This document shows, in pieces, positions 38,942 to 47,549 of a stretch of 64,000 bases of DNA. The stretch covers positions 1 through 64,000 of the forward strand of contig CALWSR010000007.1 of NCBI GenBank assembly GCA_944384265.1, given 5' to 3'. How positions within the stretch are numbered: position 1 is the stretch's first letter; each line of letters begins with the position of its first letter. The notes beneath the pieces are model-generated. The model was given only the letters and a program-made list of their open reading frames with translations, made no database searches and was not told the DNA's origin. The position numbers and the translations under genes are program-made. This DNA is from an uncultured Clostridia bacterium (GTDB taxonomy: Bacteria; Bacillota; Clostridia; Lachnospirales; Anaerotignaceae).

Positions 38942-39469
38942 ACAATATTTCTCCTCCTACTGTTTCATTGGTTTTGTTACATTAATACGAAATAAAAAGC
39001 TATGAAATATCAATTTAATAGTCAAGCAGTTTTCCTTTTTCATAGTCTGTATACAAGGATTTTGAAAAATAAACTCCAATTTCTCTCTTTTATCCTTGGA
39101 AGCTCCCTTCATTTTTTTGATTACTTTTTTGTAAAGCTCCTCATTTTTAAGCTTCCCAATTACAATACCATATCATTTTTCATATTAAACATAACATATC
39201 CTTATCATTGTAAATTTTTATGTTTCATTTGGCTAAAATTCCCCCTCATGCCAGCCAATTCAGAGGCCATGTTAAGAGGGGGAATGTACTTTTTTCTTTC
39301 ACCATTGGCATTGGTGAATGTATCCTGTTGTGTTTTATAAATTCTGAAGAAAACACCTTCATACTATATGACACTTTCTATTTTAAATACAACAGCATAT
39401 TTTTATCATACCCTTTGGGCATAAAAAATAGCTTGTCCATATTATGCCATATATCAAATGACAATGCTT
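38942..39469 (-). other. Gap between transaldolase and transketolase, with large hairpin
   Basis: TTCCCCCTC (39239-39247) and GAGGGGGAA (39276-39284) form a perfect 9-bp, GC-rich stem with a 28-nt loop. On the minus strand only TTTT follows. It may terminate the transaldolase transcript partly or be a processing or regulatory hairpin. No gene is seen in the remainder. Confidence 0.55.
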
Positions 39470-40117
39470 TTATTTTTTTGGAACTGCCTCCCAATCCTTT
39501 AAAAATCTTTCAATGCCAATATCTGTCAAAGGATGCTTTGCCATTTGTACAATCACATTGTAAGGAATGGTTGCAATGTGGCAGCCCAAACGAGCTGCTT
39601 CAATAACATGAAGAGGATTTCTTACACTGGCTGCAATGATTTCTGTATCTATGTCATGTATTTGAAAAATATCTGCAATTTCTTCAATCAGCTTCATGCC
39701 CTCTGTGCCAACATCGTCTAATCTGCCAAGAAAAGGACTCACATAGCTTGCTCCGGCTCTTGCCGCCAGCAATGCCTGTGTTGCAGAAAAAATCAATGTA
39801 ACATTTGTTTTGATACCCTCTGCCGACAAAATTTTTACTGCTTTTAAGCCTTCCAATGTCATAGGGATTTTGATTACAATGTTTTTATGTATTTTTGCCA
39901 ATTCTCTTGCTTCTTTTACCATGCCTTCCTGTTCCAATGAAATGACCTCTGCGCTGATGGGGCCATCTACAATGGCTGTAATTTCTTTTACCACTTCTAT
40001 AAAATCTCGTCCTTCCTTTGCAATCAGAGAAGGATTTGTTGTCACTCCGCAAATCACTCCCAAATCATTGGCTTGTTTAATATGCTCCACATTGGCAGTA
40101 TCAATAAAAATTTTCAT
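39470..40117 (-). CDS. tal: Transaldolase, TalC/fructose-6-phosphate aldolase family
   Basis: A 215-residue class I aldolase from [18 protein letters not shown]; a longer frame starting 36 codons earlier has no homologous content. The Schiff-base lysine is Lys83 in NIVIKIPMT, and [19 protein letters not shown] is the family signature. This subfamily includes true transaldolases and fructose-6-phosphate aldolases. The nearby tkt favours transaldolase in the pentose phosphate pathway. Confidence 0.92.
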   Translation of the reverse strand: MKIFIDTANVEHIKQANDLGVICGVTTNPSLIAKEGRDFIEVVKEITAIVDGPISAEVISLEQEGMVKEARELAKIHKNIVIKIPMTLEGLKAVKILSAEGIKTNVTLIFSATQALLAARAGASYVSPFLGRLDDVGTEGMKLIEEIADIFQIHDIDTEIIAASVRNPLHVIEAARLGCHIATIPYNVIVQMAKHPLTDIGIERFLKDWEAVPKK

Positions 40118-40638
40118 TGTTTTGTCGTCCTTTCTTTTATATTTTTTGGTCACAGTATTTCTTTTTTCTATTTTAAAACATATTTTTTGTAAAAGCAATA
40201 CTTCTGACAAAAAACATGGTCCCATATTCCTATACTATCTGCTTTTCCAGAATTCTGCCGTCAAAGCATTTTATTTGATTTCATCATTGCTTTTTGGTAT
40301 GCAGCTTTGTCACTGATTTATATCATTCTACACATTGCAGACAGATTGACATAATACCATACGATTTACGGCTGTCACAGCCCGCACCACCCGAAAATTT
40401 ATGTATATCTTTTATTCCCATATACATACCTTATTTTGACGTTACATCTGACAGACCAAATTATTATTGTAAAAAGGCATTTTTATTTTAACACCAAATG
40501 CTTTTGAACCACTTCACAATCACTTATGCGGCTGTAATTTCTTGGCATAATAAAACCTCCTATGATAATTTAATTCTACCATAGGAGGTCTTTTTTTCTA
40601 TTGTCCGTTTTTTACAGACTTGTTCATTTTATTATTTT
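40118..40638. other. Gap between nifU and transaldolase
   Basis: No solid gene. Part at about 40451-40515 (CAGACCA, TATTATTGTAAAAA, GCTTTTGAACCAC) resembles the dispersed repeat seen at 2200, 19850 and 61250. A 21-codon minus-strand frame (MPRNYSRISDCEVVQ...) at 40489-40554 has AGGAGG 7 nt upstream, but that site is inside the hairpin at 40555-40589, and the frame may be chance. Confidence 0.45.
40555..40597. terminator. Bidirectional terminator after nifU
   Basis: ACCTCCTATG (40555-40564) pairs perfectly with CATAGGAGGT (40580-40589). A run of seven T follows on the plus strand and TTTTATT on the minus strand. It is about 45 nt past nifU. Confidence 0.75.
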
Positions 40639-41079
40639 TTATGCTTCTTCAGGCAAATCATGGAGATGCTCAATGTCATCCACCGGCTCTTTCAAGCCTT
40701 CAATCACAATGCCATTTTTTTGTGCATAATCCCACAGTGCGGCATGAAGTGCTTCCTCTGCCAAACAAGAACAGTGTACCTTTACAGGTGGCAAGCCATC
40801 CAGTGCTTCCATCACCGCTTTGTTGGTCACTTCCAATGCTTCCTGCACACTTTTTCCCTTCACCAGCTCTGTCGCCATAGAACTGGTTGCAACAGCAGCA
40901 CCGCAGCCAAATGTTTTAAATTTTGCATCCTTTATTACACCATTTTCAATGTCCAGATATACCTTCATAATATCTCCGCATTTTGCATTGCCTACGGTAC
41001 CTACACCACTGGGATTTTCCATTTCTCCCACATTTCTTGGATTCATAAAATGGTCCATTACCTTTTCACTATATTCCAT
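40639..41079 (-). CDS. nifU: Iron-sulfur cluster scaffold, NifU/IscU N-terminal type
   Basis: Scaffold on which iron-sulfur clusters are built from sulfur supplied by NifS. The 146-residue protein starts at MEYSEKVMDHFMNPRN, with GGAGG 10 nt upstream; an ATG three codons earlier is too close to that site. Ligands Cys34 (GNAKCGD), Cys59 (TFGCGAA) and Cys103 (VHCSCLAEEA) are present. It is 51 nt downstream of nifS. Confidence 0.95.
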   Translation of the reverse strand: MEYSEKVMDHFMNPRNVGEMENPSGVGTVGNAKCGDIMKVYLDIENGVIKDAKFKTFGCGAAVATSSMATELVKGKSVQEALEVTNKAVMEALDGLPPVKVHCSCLAEEALHAALWDYAQKNGIVIEGLKEPVDDIEHLHDLPEEA

Positions 41080-41130
41080 GATTTTCATTCCTCCGTATTT
41101 TTTATCAAAAAGACTTTTTCCATTGCTATA

Positions 41131-42312
41131 TTATTTTTGCTTTTTTATAAATTCTTCATACAATGGTGACATTTCTCTCAGTCTTGAAACAATATCAGGC
41201 AGCTCTTCCAATACCTTATCTACTTCCTCCTCTGTGTTGTAATGCTCCAATGTCAAGCGCAGTGAGCCATGGGCTTTTTCATGGGGCAGTCCAATGGCCA
41301 AAAGCACATGGGAAGGGTCCAAAGAGCCTGATGTACAGGCAGAACCGCTGGAAGCAGCAATTCCCTTGCTGTCCAGCAGAAGCAGCATGGATTCGCCTTC
41401 TATAAATTCAAATGAAACATTACAGTTGCCGGGCAGTCTGTCTGTTGGATGTCCATTGAGCTTGCTGTATGGAATTTTTTCTAAAATACCATGGATTAAC
41501 TTATCTCTCAAAGCAACCAATTTTTTGGTGTTTTCTTCCAGCTCCTCAGATGCCAGCTCTATGGCTTTTCCCAAGCCCACAATGCCTGCAATGTTTTCTG
41601 TACCTGCACGTCTTCTTTTTTCCTGTGCGCCTCCGTGAATCAAAGGCTTTATGTTAACGCCCTTTTTGATATAAATGGCACCAATGCCCTTTGGCCCGCA
41701 AAGCTTGTGTCCGGACAATGAAAGCAGGTCAATATTCATTTCCTCCACATCAATTTTCACATGGCCCACTGCCTGCACTGCATCTGTGTGAAAATAAATT
41801 CCCTTTTCTCTTGCAATGGCTCCAATTTCTTTAATGGGCTGTATTGTGCCGATTTCATTGTTGGCAAACATGACAGAAATCAATATGGTATCATTGCGGA
41901 TGGCCTTTTTCAGCTCCTCCAGGCTGATTTTTCCATATTCATCCACAGGCAAATAGGTTACTTCAAATCCTCTTTCTTCTAAATATTCACAGGTATGCAG
42001 TATGGCATGATGCTCAATTTTTGTTGTAATAATATGTTTTCCTTTTTTTTCTAATGCTTCTGCCACACCCTTGAGGGCCATATTGTCACTTTCAGAGCCT
42101 CCTGCTGTAAAATAAATTTCACCAGGGTCAGCATGCAGTGCCTTTGCCACCTGCTCCCTTGCTGTTTCCAATGCCTTTTTGCTTTGTCTTGCAATGGTAT
42201 ATACACTGGAGGCATTTCCATAATATTGCATAAAATAGGGCAGTATTTCTTCATACACTTCTTTTCTTACTGGTGTTGTTGCGGCGTTGTCAAAATAAAT
42301 TTTTGTTTCCAT
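41131..42312 (-). CDS. nifS: Cysteine desulfurase, NifS type
   Basis: A PLP enzyme that takes sulfur from cysteine for iron-sulfur clusters and thio-tRNA. The 393-residue protein starts at [15 protein letters not shown]; the longer in-frame start lies across the promoter leader. The PLP lysine is Lys203 in [13 protein letters not shown] and the persulfide cysteine is Cys326 in [17 protein letters not shown]. It forms an operon with nifU. No Rrf2/IscR-type regulator is next to it. Confidence 0.97.
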   Translation of the reverse strand: METKIYFDNAATTPVRKEVYEEILPYFMQYYGNASSVYTIARQSKKALETAREQVAKALHADPGEIYFTAGGSESDNMALKGVAEALEKKGKHIITTKIEHHAILHTCEYLEERGFEVTYLPVDEYGKISLEELKKAIRNDTILISVMFANNEIGTIQPIKEIGAIAREKGIYFHTDAVQAVGHVKIDVEEMNIDLLSLSGHKLCGPKGIGAIYIKKGVNIKPLIHGGAQEKRRRAGTENIAGIVGLGKAIELASEELEENTKKLVALRDKLIHGILEKIPYSKLNGHPTDRLPGNCNVSFEFIEGESMLLLLDSKGIAASSGSACTSGSLDPSHVLLAIGLPHEKAHGSLRLTLEHYNTEEEVDKVLEELPDIVSRLREMSPLYEEFIKKQK

Positions 42313-42414
42313 AGCATTATACACTCCTTTAATATATGAACAGTTATATGATATCATTTTTCTTTTGAAACAAATAAGCAAAATTCATACTATTTCTATA
42401 TGATTTATGGTATA

Positions 42415-42443
42415 AGCATAGCACTTTTGGCGTTTTCTGTCAA
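42415..42443 (-). promoter_or_regulatory. Promoter of nifS-nifU
   Basis: TTGACA (42438-42443), 17 nt, TATGCT (42415-42420) on the minus strand, giving a leader of about 95 nt to nifS. Confidence 0.75.
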
Positions 42444-42625
42444 TATAAAACTCTAAAAAATTTCTTTTCTTTTTTTATACAAAAAACAACAATATCAGTC
42501 ATTTATTGCGAATTTTTTTATTTTTTCCCTCGATGATTATGACATCATATTCCTGTCTAAATATTTTTTCAATATAATAAATAAAAATACAAGAAGTTTT
42601 ATTGAATGAACTTCTATTCTTTAAG

Positions 42626-42641
42626 CATACTATATAGTATG
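42626..42641 (+). promoter_or_regulatory. Perfect palindromic operator upstream of XRE gene
   Basis: CATACTATATAGTATG is a perfect 16-bp palindrome 25 nt upstream of the regulator start. A TTGAAT lies 18 nt before CATACT, so the palindrome probably covers the -10 box. Autoregulation by the XRE protein is the simplest reading. Confidence 0.7.
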
Positions 42642-42666
42642 TGAAATACTTTAAGAGGTGATTATA

Positions 42667-43128
42667 ATGCAATTCAAAGACAGACTGAGAATGCTGAGAA
42701 AAGAAAAAAAAATGACTCAGGTACGTCTGGGAAAAATGTTAAACTATGGCTACACAGCAATCGCAAATTATGAATCTGGTAGAAATAGCCCTTCTATTGA
42801 AGACCTGAAAAAAATTGCTTCCATATTTAACGTTTCTATGGACTTTCTCCTTGGTGTAAACGACATTCGTTATCCTTATATCAGAGATGACAACTCTAAC
42901 GAATTTAACGAAGTACGCCGTCATTATGCCAATATTTCCAACAACCCCAAAAAAATAGAAGAGCTTCTTTTCTTTATGGAATGGCTGGAGGCCCGCAAGG
43001 ATGAAGGAGACGAAAACATTGTTTATGGACAACCTCCTCAGCAGGAGCCAGTACTGCAGGTGGCTGAGCCTGTTGCGGCCTATGGTGCAGAAGAAAATAA
43101 AACACAATCCCCACAAAAAGAGGGCTAA
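42667..43128 (+). CDS. XRE-family transcriptional regulator
   Basis: A 153-residue protein starting MQFKDRLRMLRKEKKMTQVR, with AGAGGTG 6 nt upstream. Residues about 5-60 are a helix-turn-helix domain (GYTAIANYESGRNSPSIEDL is the recognition region, FNVSMDFLLG the end). The C-terminal half is a linker and a low-complexity tail rich in Gln, Pro and Glu, with no recognised sensing domain. The target is unknown; its own promoter is the best candidate. Confidence 0.88.
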   Translation: MQFKDRLRMLRKEKKMTQVRLGKMLNYGYTAIANYESGRNSPSIEDLKKIASIFNVSMDFLLGVNDIRYPYIRDDNSNEFNEVRRHYANISNNPKKIEELLFFMEWLEARKDEGDENIVYGQPPQQEPVLQVAEPVAAYGAEENKTQSPQKEG

Positions 43129-43240
43129 GCCATTCTAATCATGATATTTGTAAGCAATGTATCAAGTGGAAGGTCAGTCCGTTTTTTATAAAAAATTGCT
43201 TTCCTATAAAATCATTTTATACTAAAATGTTTTATTTATA

Positions 43241-43267
43241 AACCCCTATTTTGATAGGGGTTTTTTT
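43241..43267 (+). terminator. Terminator of XRE gene
   Basis: AACCCCTA, 6-nt loop, TAGGGGTT, then a run of T. It lies about 110 nt after the stop codon. Reversed, it could also serve recN. Confidence 0.9.
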
Positions 43268-43507
43268 ATCATTGGTTTTATATATCCATTATTATAAAAT
43301 GGCAGTCATTTTATACTCTAATAAAATCATATTGCTTTTAAAAATGTTTTTTCTAAATGAATTATATTATGACGCCTTTTTTTCATTTCCTCCATTTTGC
43401 TGTATGGCTATTGCCCCCATTTTTTGGAGTACAATTTTTTATGCTTCATCATACCATGTCTTTTGTGGTTTTGCTCTAAAAAACAAAGAGGCAGCCATAG
43501 CGCTTTT

Positions 43508-45208
43508 TTAGTTTGCTTTTTTCCAATTATCCGCCTGTTCCTTCAATTCCTTTGCCGCCGTCCAGGTTGCCTCTGTCATTTTTGCCCCTCCAATCAAACG
43601 GGCAATTTCGTGGGCAGATTCCGTAGCATTCAATGGTTTTATTTTTGTAATGGTTTTTTGCTGCTGCGTTATTTTTTCAATCAAAAAATGGTGGTCTGCC
43701 ATTGCAGCAATTTGAGGCAAATGGGTAATGCAAATAATTTGATGGCTTTTTCCAATGAGAGTCATTTTTTCTGCCACCTTTTGGGCCGTTCTTCCGCTCA
43801 CCCCTGTATCAATTTCATCAAATATAAAAACCTCTATGCTGTCAGCCTCTGCCAAAACCGTTTTCAATGCCAGCATCACACGGGACATTTCTCCTCCGGA
43901 GGCAATTTTGGCCAATGGCTTCATTTGCTCACCGGCATTTGCAGAAATCAAAAATTCTACTTTATCCTTTCCGTTGTGTGAAATTTCTTTTTTATCTTCT
44001 ATGGCAATTTCAAATCTGGCATATTTCATTTCCAAATCCCAAAGCTGCTGTTCAATTTCCCTTTGTATTTGTCGGGCCTTTTCTTTTCTGATGCTGCTTA
44101 ATGCTTCTGACTGCTGCTGCAGCTGTTTTTCTATCTCTTTTTTCTGTTTGTTTAATTTTTGGGCAATTTCTTCACTATTGGACAAAAAATCCAATTCTTT
44201 TTCTGCATTTTTATAAAAATCCAATATTTCCGCAATACTGCCGCCATATTTTCGTTTCAGACCATAAATCAGCTGGAGCCGTTCTTCCACATTTTCCAAT
44301 TCCTCCGGCTCTTGAAACAGCATGGTATCTGCATAATGCTTTAAATCCCTTACAGCATCATCCATTTGTGCATAAACAGAAGAAAGTGTCATGGCAATAT
44401 TTTGGATGCTGTTGTCATATTCTGCCAAGTCCTCCACCTCTTCCAATGCTCTGGAAAGCTGGTCAATGGCAGAGCTTTCTGTCTGCGTGCCATGATATAA
44501 CAAAATCAAACTGTTTTCTGTCAAGCTTCTGATTTTTTCTCCATTTGCCAATATCCTTCTTTTTTCCAAAAGCTCTTCTTCTTCTCCCAGCTGCAGCTTT
44601 GCCTGTCCAATCTCCTCCATTTGAAATTGGAGCAAATCCATTTTTCTGGCTCTTTGTTTTGCATCTCCTGTAATCTCTGCCAATTTTTTTTCTACTTCCT
44701 TCAGCTCTTTATAGGTTGCTTGAAAGGCCTGCTTTGCCTGCTCCAGCCTTTTGCCGCAGAAACGGTCAAGAATTTGTATATGTCTTGCAGTATTCAATAA
44801 GGATTGATGGGAATGCTGTCCATGTATATCCATAAGTCCGTCTGCACATTCTCTCATCATGCCCACAGTGACAGTGGAGCCATTGATGCGGCAAACTGTT
44901 TTTCCCGATTGATTCATGGTTCTTGTCAAAAGCACTGTGCCGTCGCATTCCACTGTGATTCCGTTTTCATACAATTTTTTTAATATGTTTTGGTCCTTTA
45001 CCGTAAAAAGTGCTTCCACAACAGCCATTTTTTCTCCCTGTCTTACAAAATTTCCGCTTGTTCTCTCTCCCAAAGCAAAATTTAAAGAATCAATGACCAT
45101 AGATTTTCCTGCACCTGTTTCTCCTGAAAGAATATTGAGTCCCGGTTCAAAATCAATTTCACTTTCTGTAATCAAAGCTACATTTTTAATATGTAAATGC
45201 TCTAACAT
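43508..45208 (-). CDS. recN: DNA repair protein RecN
   Basis: An SMC-like ATPase that acts early at double-strand breaks. The 566 residues include Walker A GETGAGKSMVIDSL near 30, long coiled-coil arms in the middle (about 160-370), the ABC signature ASGGEMSRVMLALK and Walker B VFIFDEIDTGVSG. It is the last gene of the asp23-nusB-recN block. In many Clostridia spoIVB and spo0A follow recN; here they do not. Confidence 0.97.
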   Translation of the reverse strand: MLEHLHIKNVALITESEIDFEPGLNILSGETGAGKSMVIDSLNFALGERTSGNFVRQGEKMAVVEALFTVKDQNILKKLYENGITVECDGTVLLTRTMNQSGKTVCRINGSTVTVGMMRECADGLMDIHGQHSHQSLLNTARHIQILDRFCGKRLEQAKQAFQATYKELKEVEKKLAEITGDAKQRARKMDLLQFQMEEIGQAKLQLGEEEELLEKRRILANGEKIRSLTENSLILLYHGTQTESSAIDQLSRALEEVEDLAEYDNSIQNIAMTLSSVYAQMDDAVRDLKHYADTMLFQEPEELENVEERLQLIYGLKRKYGGSIAEILDFYKNAEKELDFLSNSEEIAQKLNKQKKEIEKQLQQQSEALSSIRKEKARQIQREIEQQLWDLEMKYARFEIAIEDKKEISHNGKDKVEFLISANAGEQMKPLAKIASGGEMSRVMLALKTVLAEADSIEVFIFDEIDTGVSGRTAQKVAEKMTLIGKSHQIICITHLPQIAAMADHHFLIEKITQQQKTITKIKPLNATESAHEIARLIGGAKMTEATWTAAKELKEQADNWKKAN

Positions 45209-45390
45209 ATTTTTTCTCCTATCATTTTATAAGCTTTTGTTGCTTTCATATGAAACAAAATGCCATACAGCATTGGCTTTTCAGTTGTTGGAGGCAAAAG
45301 CTTTGACATTATAAAGCTTTCTGCTTTATTTTGTTTCACATAAAATCCACAAAACCCTTGCTATGGGTTATAAAATGTTTTTCAATGCAT

Positions 45391-45849
45391 TCATTTTTTT
45401 TCATGTATCACACTGTATAATTTTTCAATGATTGCAGCAGCCTGATGCTGTGTTTTGACAACACAAAACACAGTATCATCTCCTGCAATGGTGCCCAATA
45501 TTTCTGTTTCCTGCATACTGTCCAGCGCAACGCCAACGGCCATTCCCATACCTTCCAATGTTTTTATGACAATCATGTTTTGGGCATAATCCATTTTGAT
45601 TACAGCTTCTCGAAATACACGAATCAACCGTTCTGCAATTTCAGAATCTGTTCCGGAAATGGCAGAATATTTTTGTCTGCCTTTATTGGTGGCAATTTTT
45701 GTCAGCCGCATTTCTCTAATATCCCTTGAAACGGTAGCCTGTGTCACAGAAAAGCCCGCTTCCTGCAATTTTTTTGCCAGCTCGTCTTGGGTTTCAATGT
45801 CATAGGTATCTATCAATTCTAAAATTTTTGCGTGTCTGGAAACCTTCAA
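45391..45849 (-). CDS. argR: Arginine repressor ArgR/AhrC
   Basis: A 152-residue regulator: N-terminal winged helix (RHAKILELIDTYDIETQDEL, VTQATVSRDIREMRLTKI) and a C-terminal arginine-binding hexamerisation domain with GTIAGDDTVFCVV. It represses arginine synthesis and may activate catabolism. It lies 15 nt downstream of nadK and upstream of recN, a conserved Firmicutes arrangement. No arginine genes are in the window. Confidence 0.97.
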   Translation of the reverse strand: MKVSRHAKILELIDTYDIETQDELAKKLQEAGFSVTQATVSRDIREMRLTKIATNKGRQKYSAISGTDSEIAERLIRVFREAVIKMDYAQNMIVIKTLEGMGMAVGVALDSMQETEILGTIAGDDTVFCVVKTQHQAAAIIEKLYSVIHEKK

Positions 45850-45864
45850 AATGATGTACCTCCT

Positions 45865-46716
45865 TTATCTGCCTAATTTTTGACGTAATACATCATAAAA
45901 GCCTAAATGATGTGTTTTGATAATTGTCGCAAAATACGGAGATTTTTTGACCTGCACAATATTTTTTCTTTTTAAAGACATAGAACATTGGCCGTCTGTG
46001 TTAATCACAAAATCCTCCTCTGCTCTGTTGCAGACCTTTATTGTCACTTTGTCGTCTGCCGAAACAATAATGGAACGGCTTGTCAATGTATGGGGACAGA
46101 TGGGTGTGATGGCTATGATTTCTGCATCTGCCTTTAATATAGGCCCTCCGGCAGAAAGATTGTAGGCTGTTGAGCCTGTGGGCGTACAAATAATCACACC
46201 GTCTGCCCGCAATGTATCCACATATTCTGTATTGACAAATATATGAAATTCCAATATTTTGGAGGAAAACCCTCTTGTAATGCAAACATCATTCAATGCC
46301 ACAAGTCCTTCAATTCTTTTTGGTTCTGCATACACAGAGGCCTCCAGCATCATTCTTTTTTCTATGGTGTATTTTCCCTGCAATACTTTGTCAATGGCAT
46401 ATTGAGCATGGTCCTTTTCTTCTGCTGTCAAAAAGCCTAGATTCCCCAAATTGATGCCCAATATGGGTGTGCCGTATTTTGCCGCACGCCGTCCAACGCC
46501 TAAAAGTGTGCCATCTCCTCCCAATGAAATCAAAAAATCTGCTTTTTCATATATCCATTCCTCTTCTTGGGTACAGCACTCCAGCTGAAGGGTTTGTGCT
46601 GTCTGTTTTGTAAGCATAGGCTCACAGCCCTTTTCCAATAAATAGGTTATCAAATTTTTTGTTACAGAACAACTGTTTTCTTTTGCTAAATTGGGCAATA
46701 TACCAACCCTTTTCAT
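45865..46716 (-). CDS. nadK: NAD kinase
   Basis: It phosphorylates NAD to NADP. The 283 residues contain the catalytic GGDGTLLGVGR loop near 66, NLGNLGFLT, and the NAD-binding stretch GSTAYNLSAGGPI. Its start overlaps the tlyA stop by 4 nt. Confidence 0.97.
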   Translation of the reverse strand: MKRVGILPNLAKENSCSVTKNLITYLLEKGCEPMLTKQTAQTLQLECCTQEEEWIYEKADFLISLGGDGTLLGVGRRAAKYGTPILGINLGNLGFLTAEEKDHAQYAIDKVLQGKYTIEKRMMLEASVYAEPKRIEGLVALNDVCITRGFSSKILEFHIFVNTEYVDTLRADGVIICTPTGSTAYNLSAGGPILKADAEIIAITPICPHTLTSRSIIVSADDKVTIKVCNRAEEDFVINTDGQCSMSLKRKNIVQVKKSPYFATIIKTHHLGFYDVLRQKLGR

Positions 46717-47549
46717 ATGCTTCCTTCCTTTCCTTCTCCATCTAACAGAACATGAGAAGCATTTACAACGGTTTCTGCCAAAGCATAGGCTGTTTCTTTT
46801 GTCATATCTGAATTATTTTTTTGCATATAAATCAAATATTCAATGTTGCCTTCTGGTCCTTTGATAGGAGAAAAACTGATATTGTGTATTGCTAAATTTT
46901 GCTCCAAGGCATAATCTATTATTTTTTCAATCACTTCTTTGTGTACCTTTTTATCTTTTACAACGCCCTTTCTGCCTACCTTTTCCCTGCCGGCTTCAAA
47001 CTGGGGCTTAATCAGACAAACTATTTTTCCCTCATGGGTCAATACGCCTGCCACAGCAGGCAATACCTTTGTCAATGAAATGAAAGCCACATCTACCGAG
47101 GCAAAATCAGCCTGCTGGGGTATCTGCTCCTGGGTGATATATCTTACATTTGTTCTTTCCATACAGACAACACGAGCATCGTTTCTCAGCTTCCAAGCCA
47201 GCTGTCCATGTCCCACATCCACGGCATATACCTTTTTTGCACCGTTTTGCAGCATACAGTCTGTAAAGCCTCCTGTGGATGCTCCCACATCCATGCAAAT
47301 GCAGTCATTGAGGGAAATTTGAAATTCCTCCAGGGCTTTTTCCAGCTTATAGCCTCCTCGGCTTACATATTTCATTTGATTTGCTTTTATTGTGATTTCT
47401 GCTGTCACAGCAATTTTTGTTCCGGCTTTTTCTTCCTTCACACCATCCACATAAACATTGCCTGACATAATGTATGCCTTTGCCAATTCTCTTGACGGAG
47501 CAAGCTTTTTTTCTATTAACAATACATCTAGTCTTTCTTTTTTAATCAT
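46713..47549 (-). CDS. tlyA: TlyA-family rRNA 2'-O-methyltransferase
   Basis: A 278-residue protein with an N-terminal S4 RNA-binding domain (ERLDVLLIEKKLAPSRELAK) and an FtsJ-like SAM methyltransferase domain (DVGASTGGFTDCMLQNGAK, VDVGHGQLAWKLR). TlyA proteins methylate ribosomal RNA, and some are called hemolysins. It overlaps dxs by 8 nt and nadK by 4 nt. The rRNA target here is inferred only from the family. Confidence 0.93.
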   Translation of the reverse strand: MIKKERLDVLLIEKKLAPSRELAKAYIMSGNVYVDGVKEEKAGTKIAVTAEITIKANQMKYVSRGGYKLEKALEEFQISLNDCICMDVGASTGGFTDCMLQNGAKKVYAVDVGHGQLAWKLRNDARVVCMERTNVRYITQEQIPQQADFASVDVAFISLTKVLPAVAGVLTHEGKIVCLIKPQFEAGREKVGRKGVVKDKKVHKEVIEKIIDYALEQNLAIHNISFSPIKGPEGNIEYLIYMQKNNSDMTKETAYALAETVVNASHVLLDGEGKEGSI

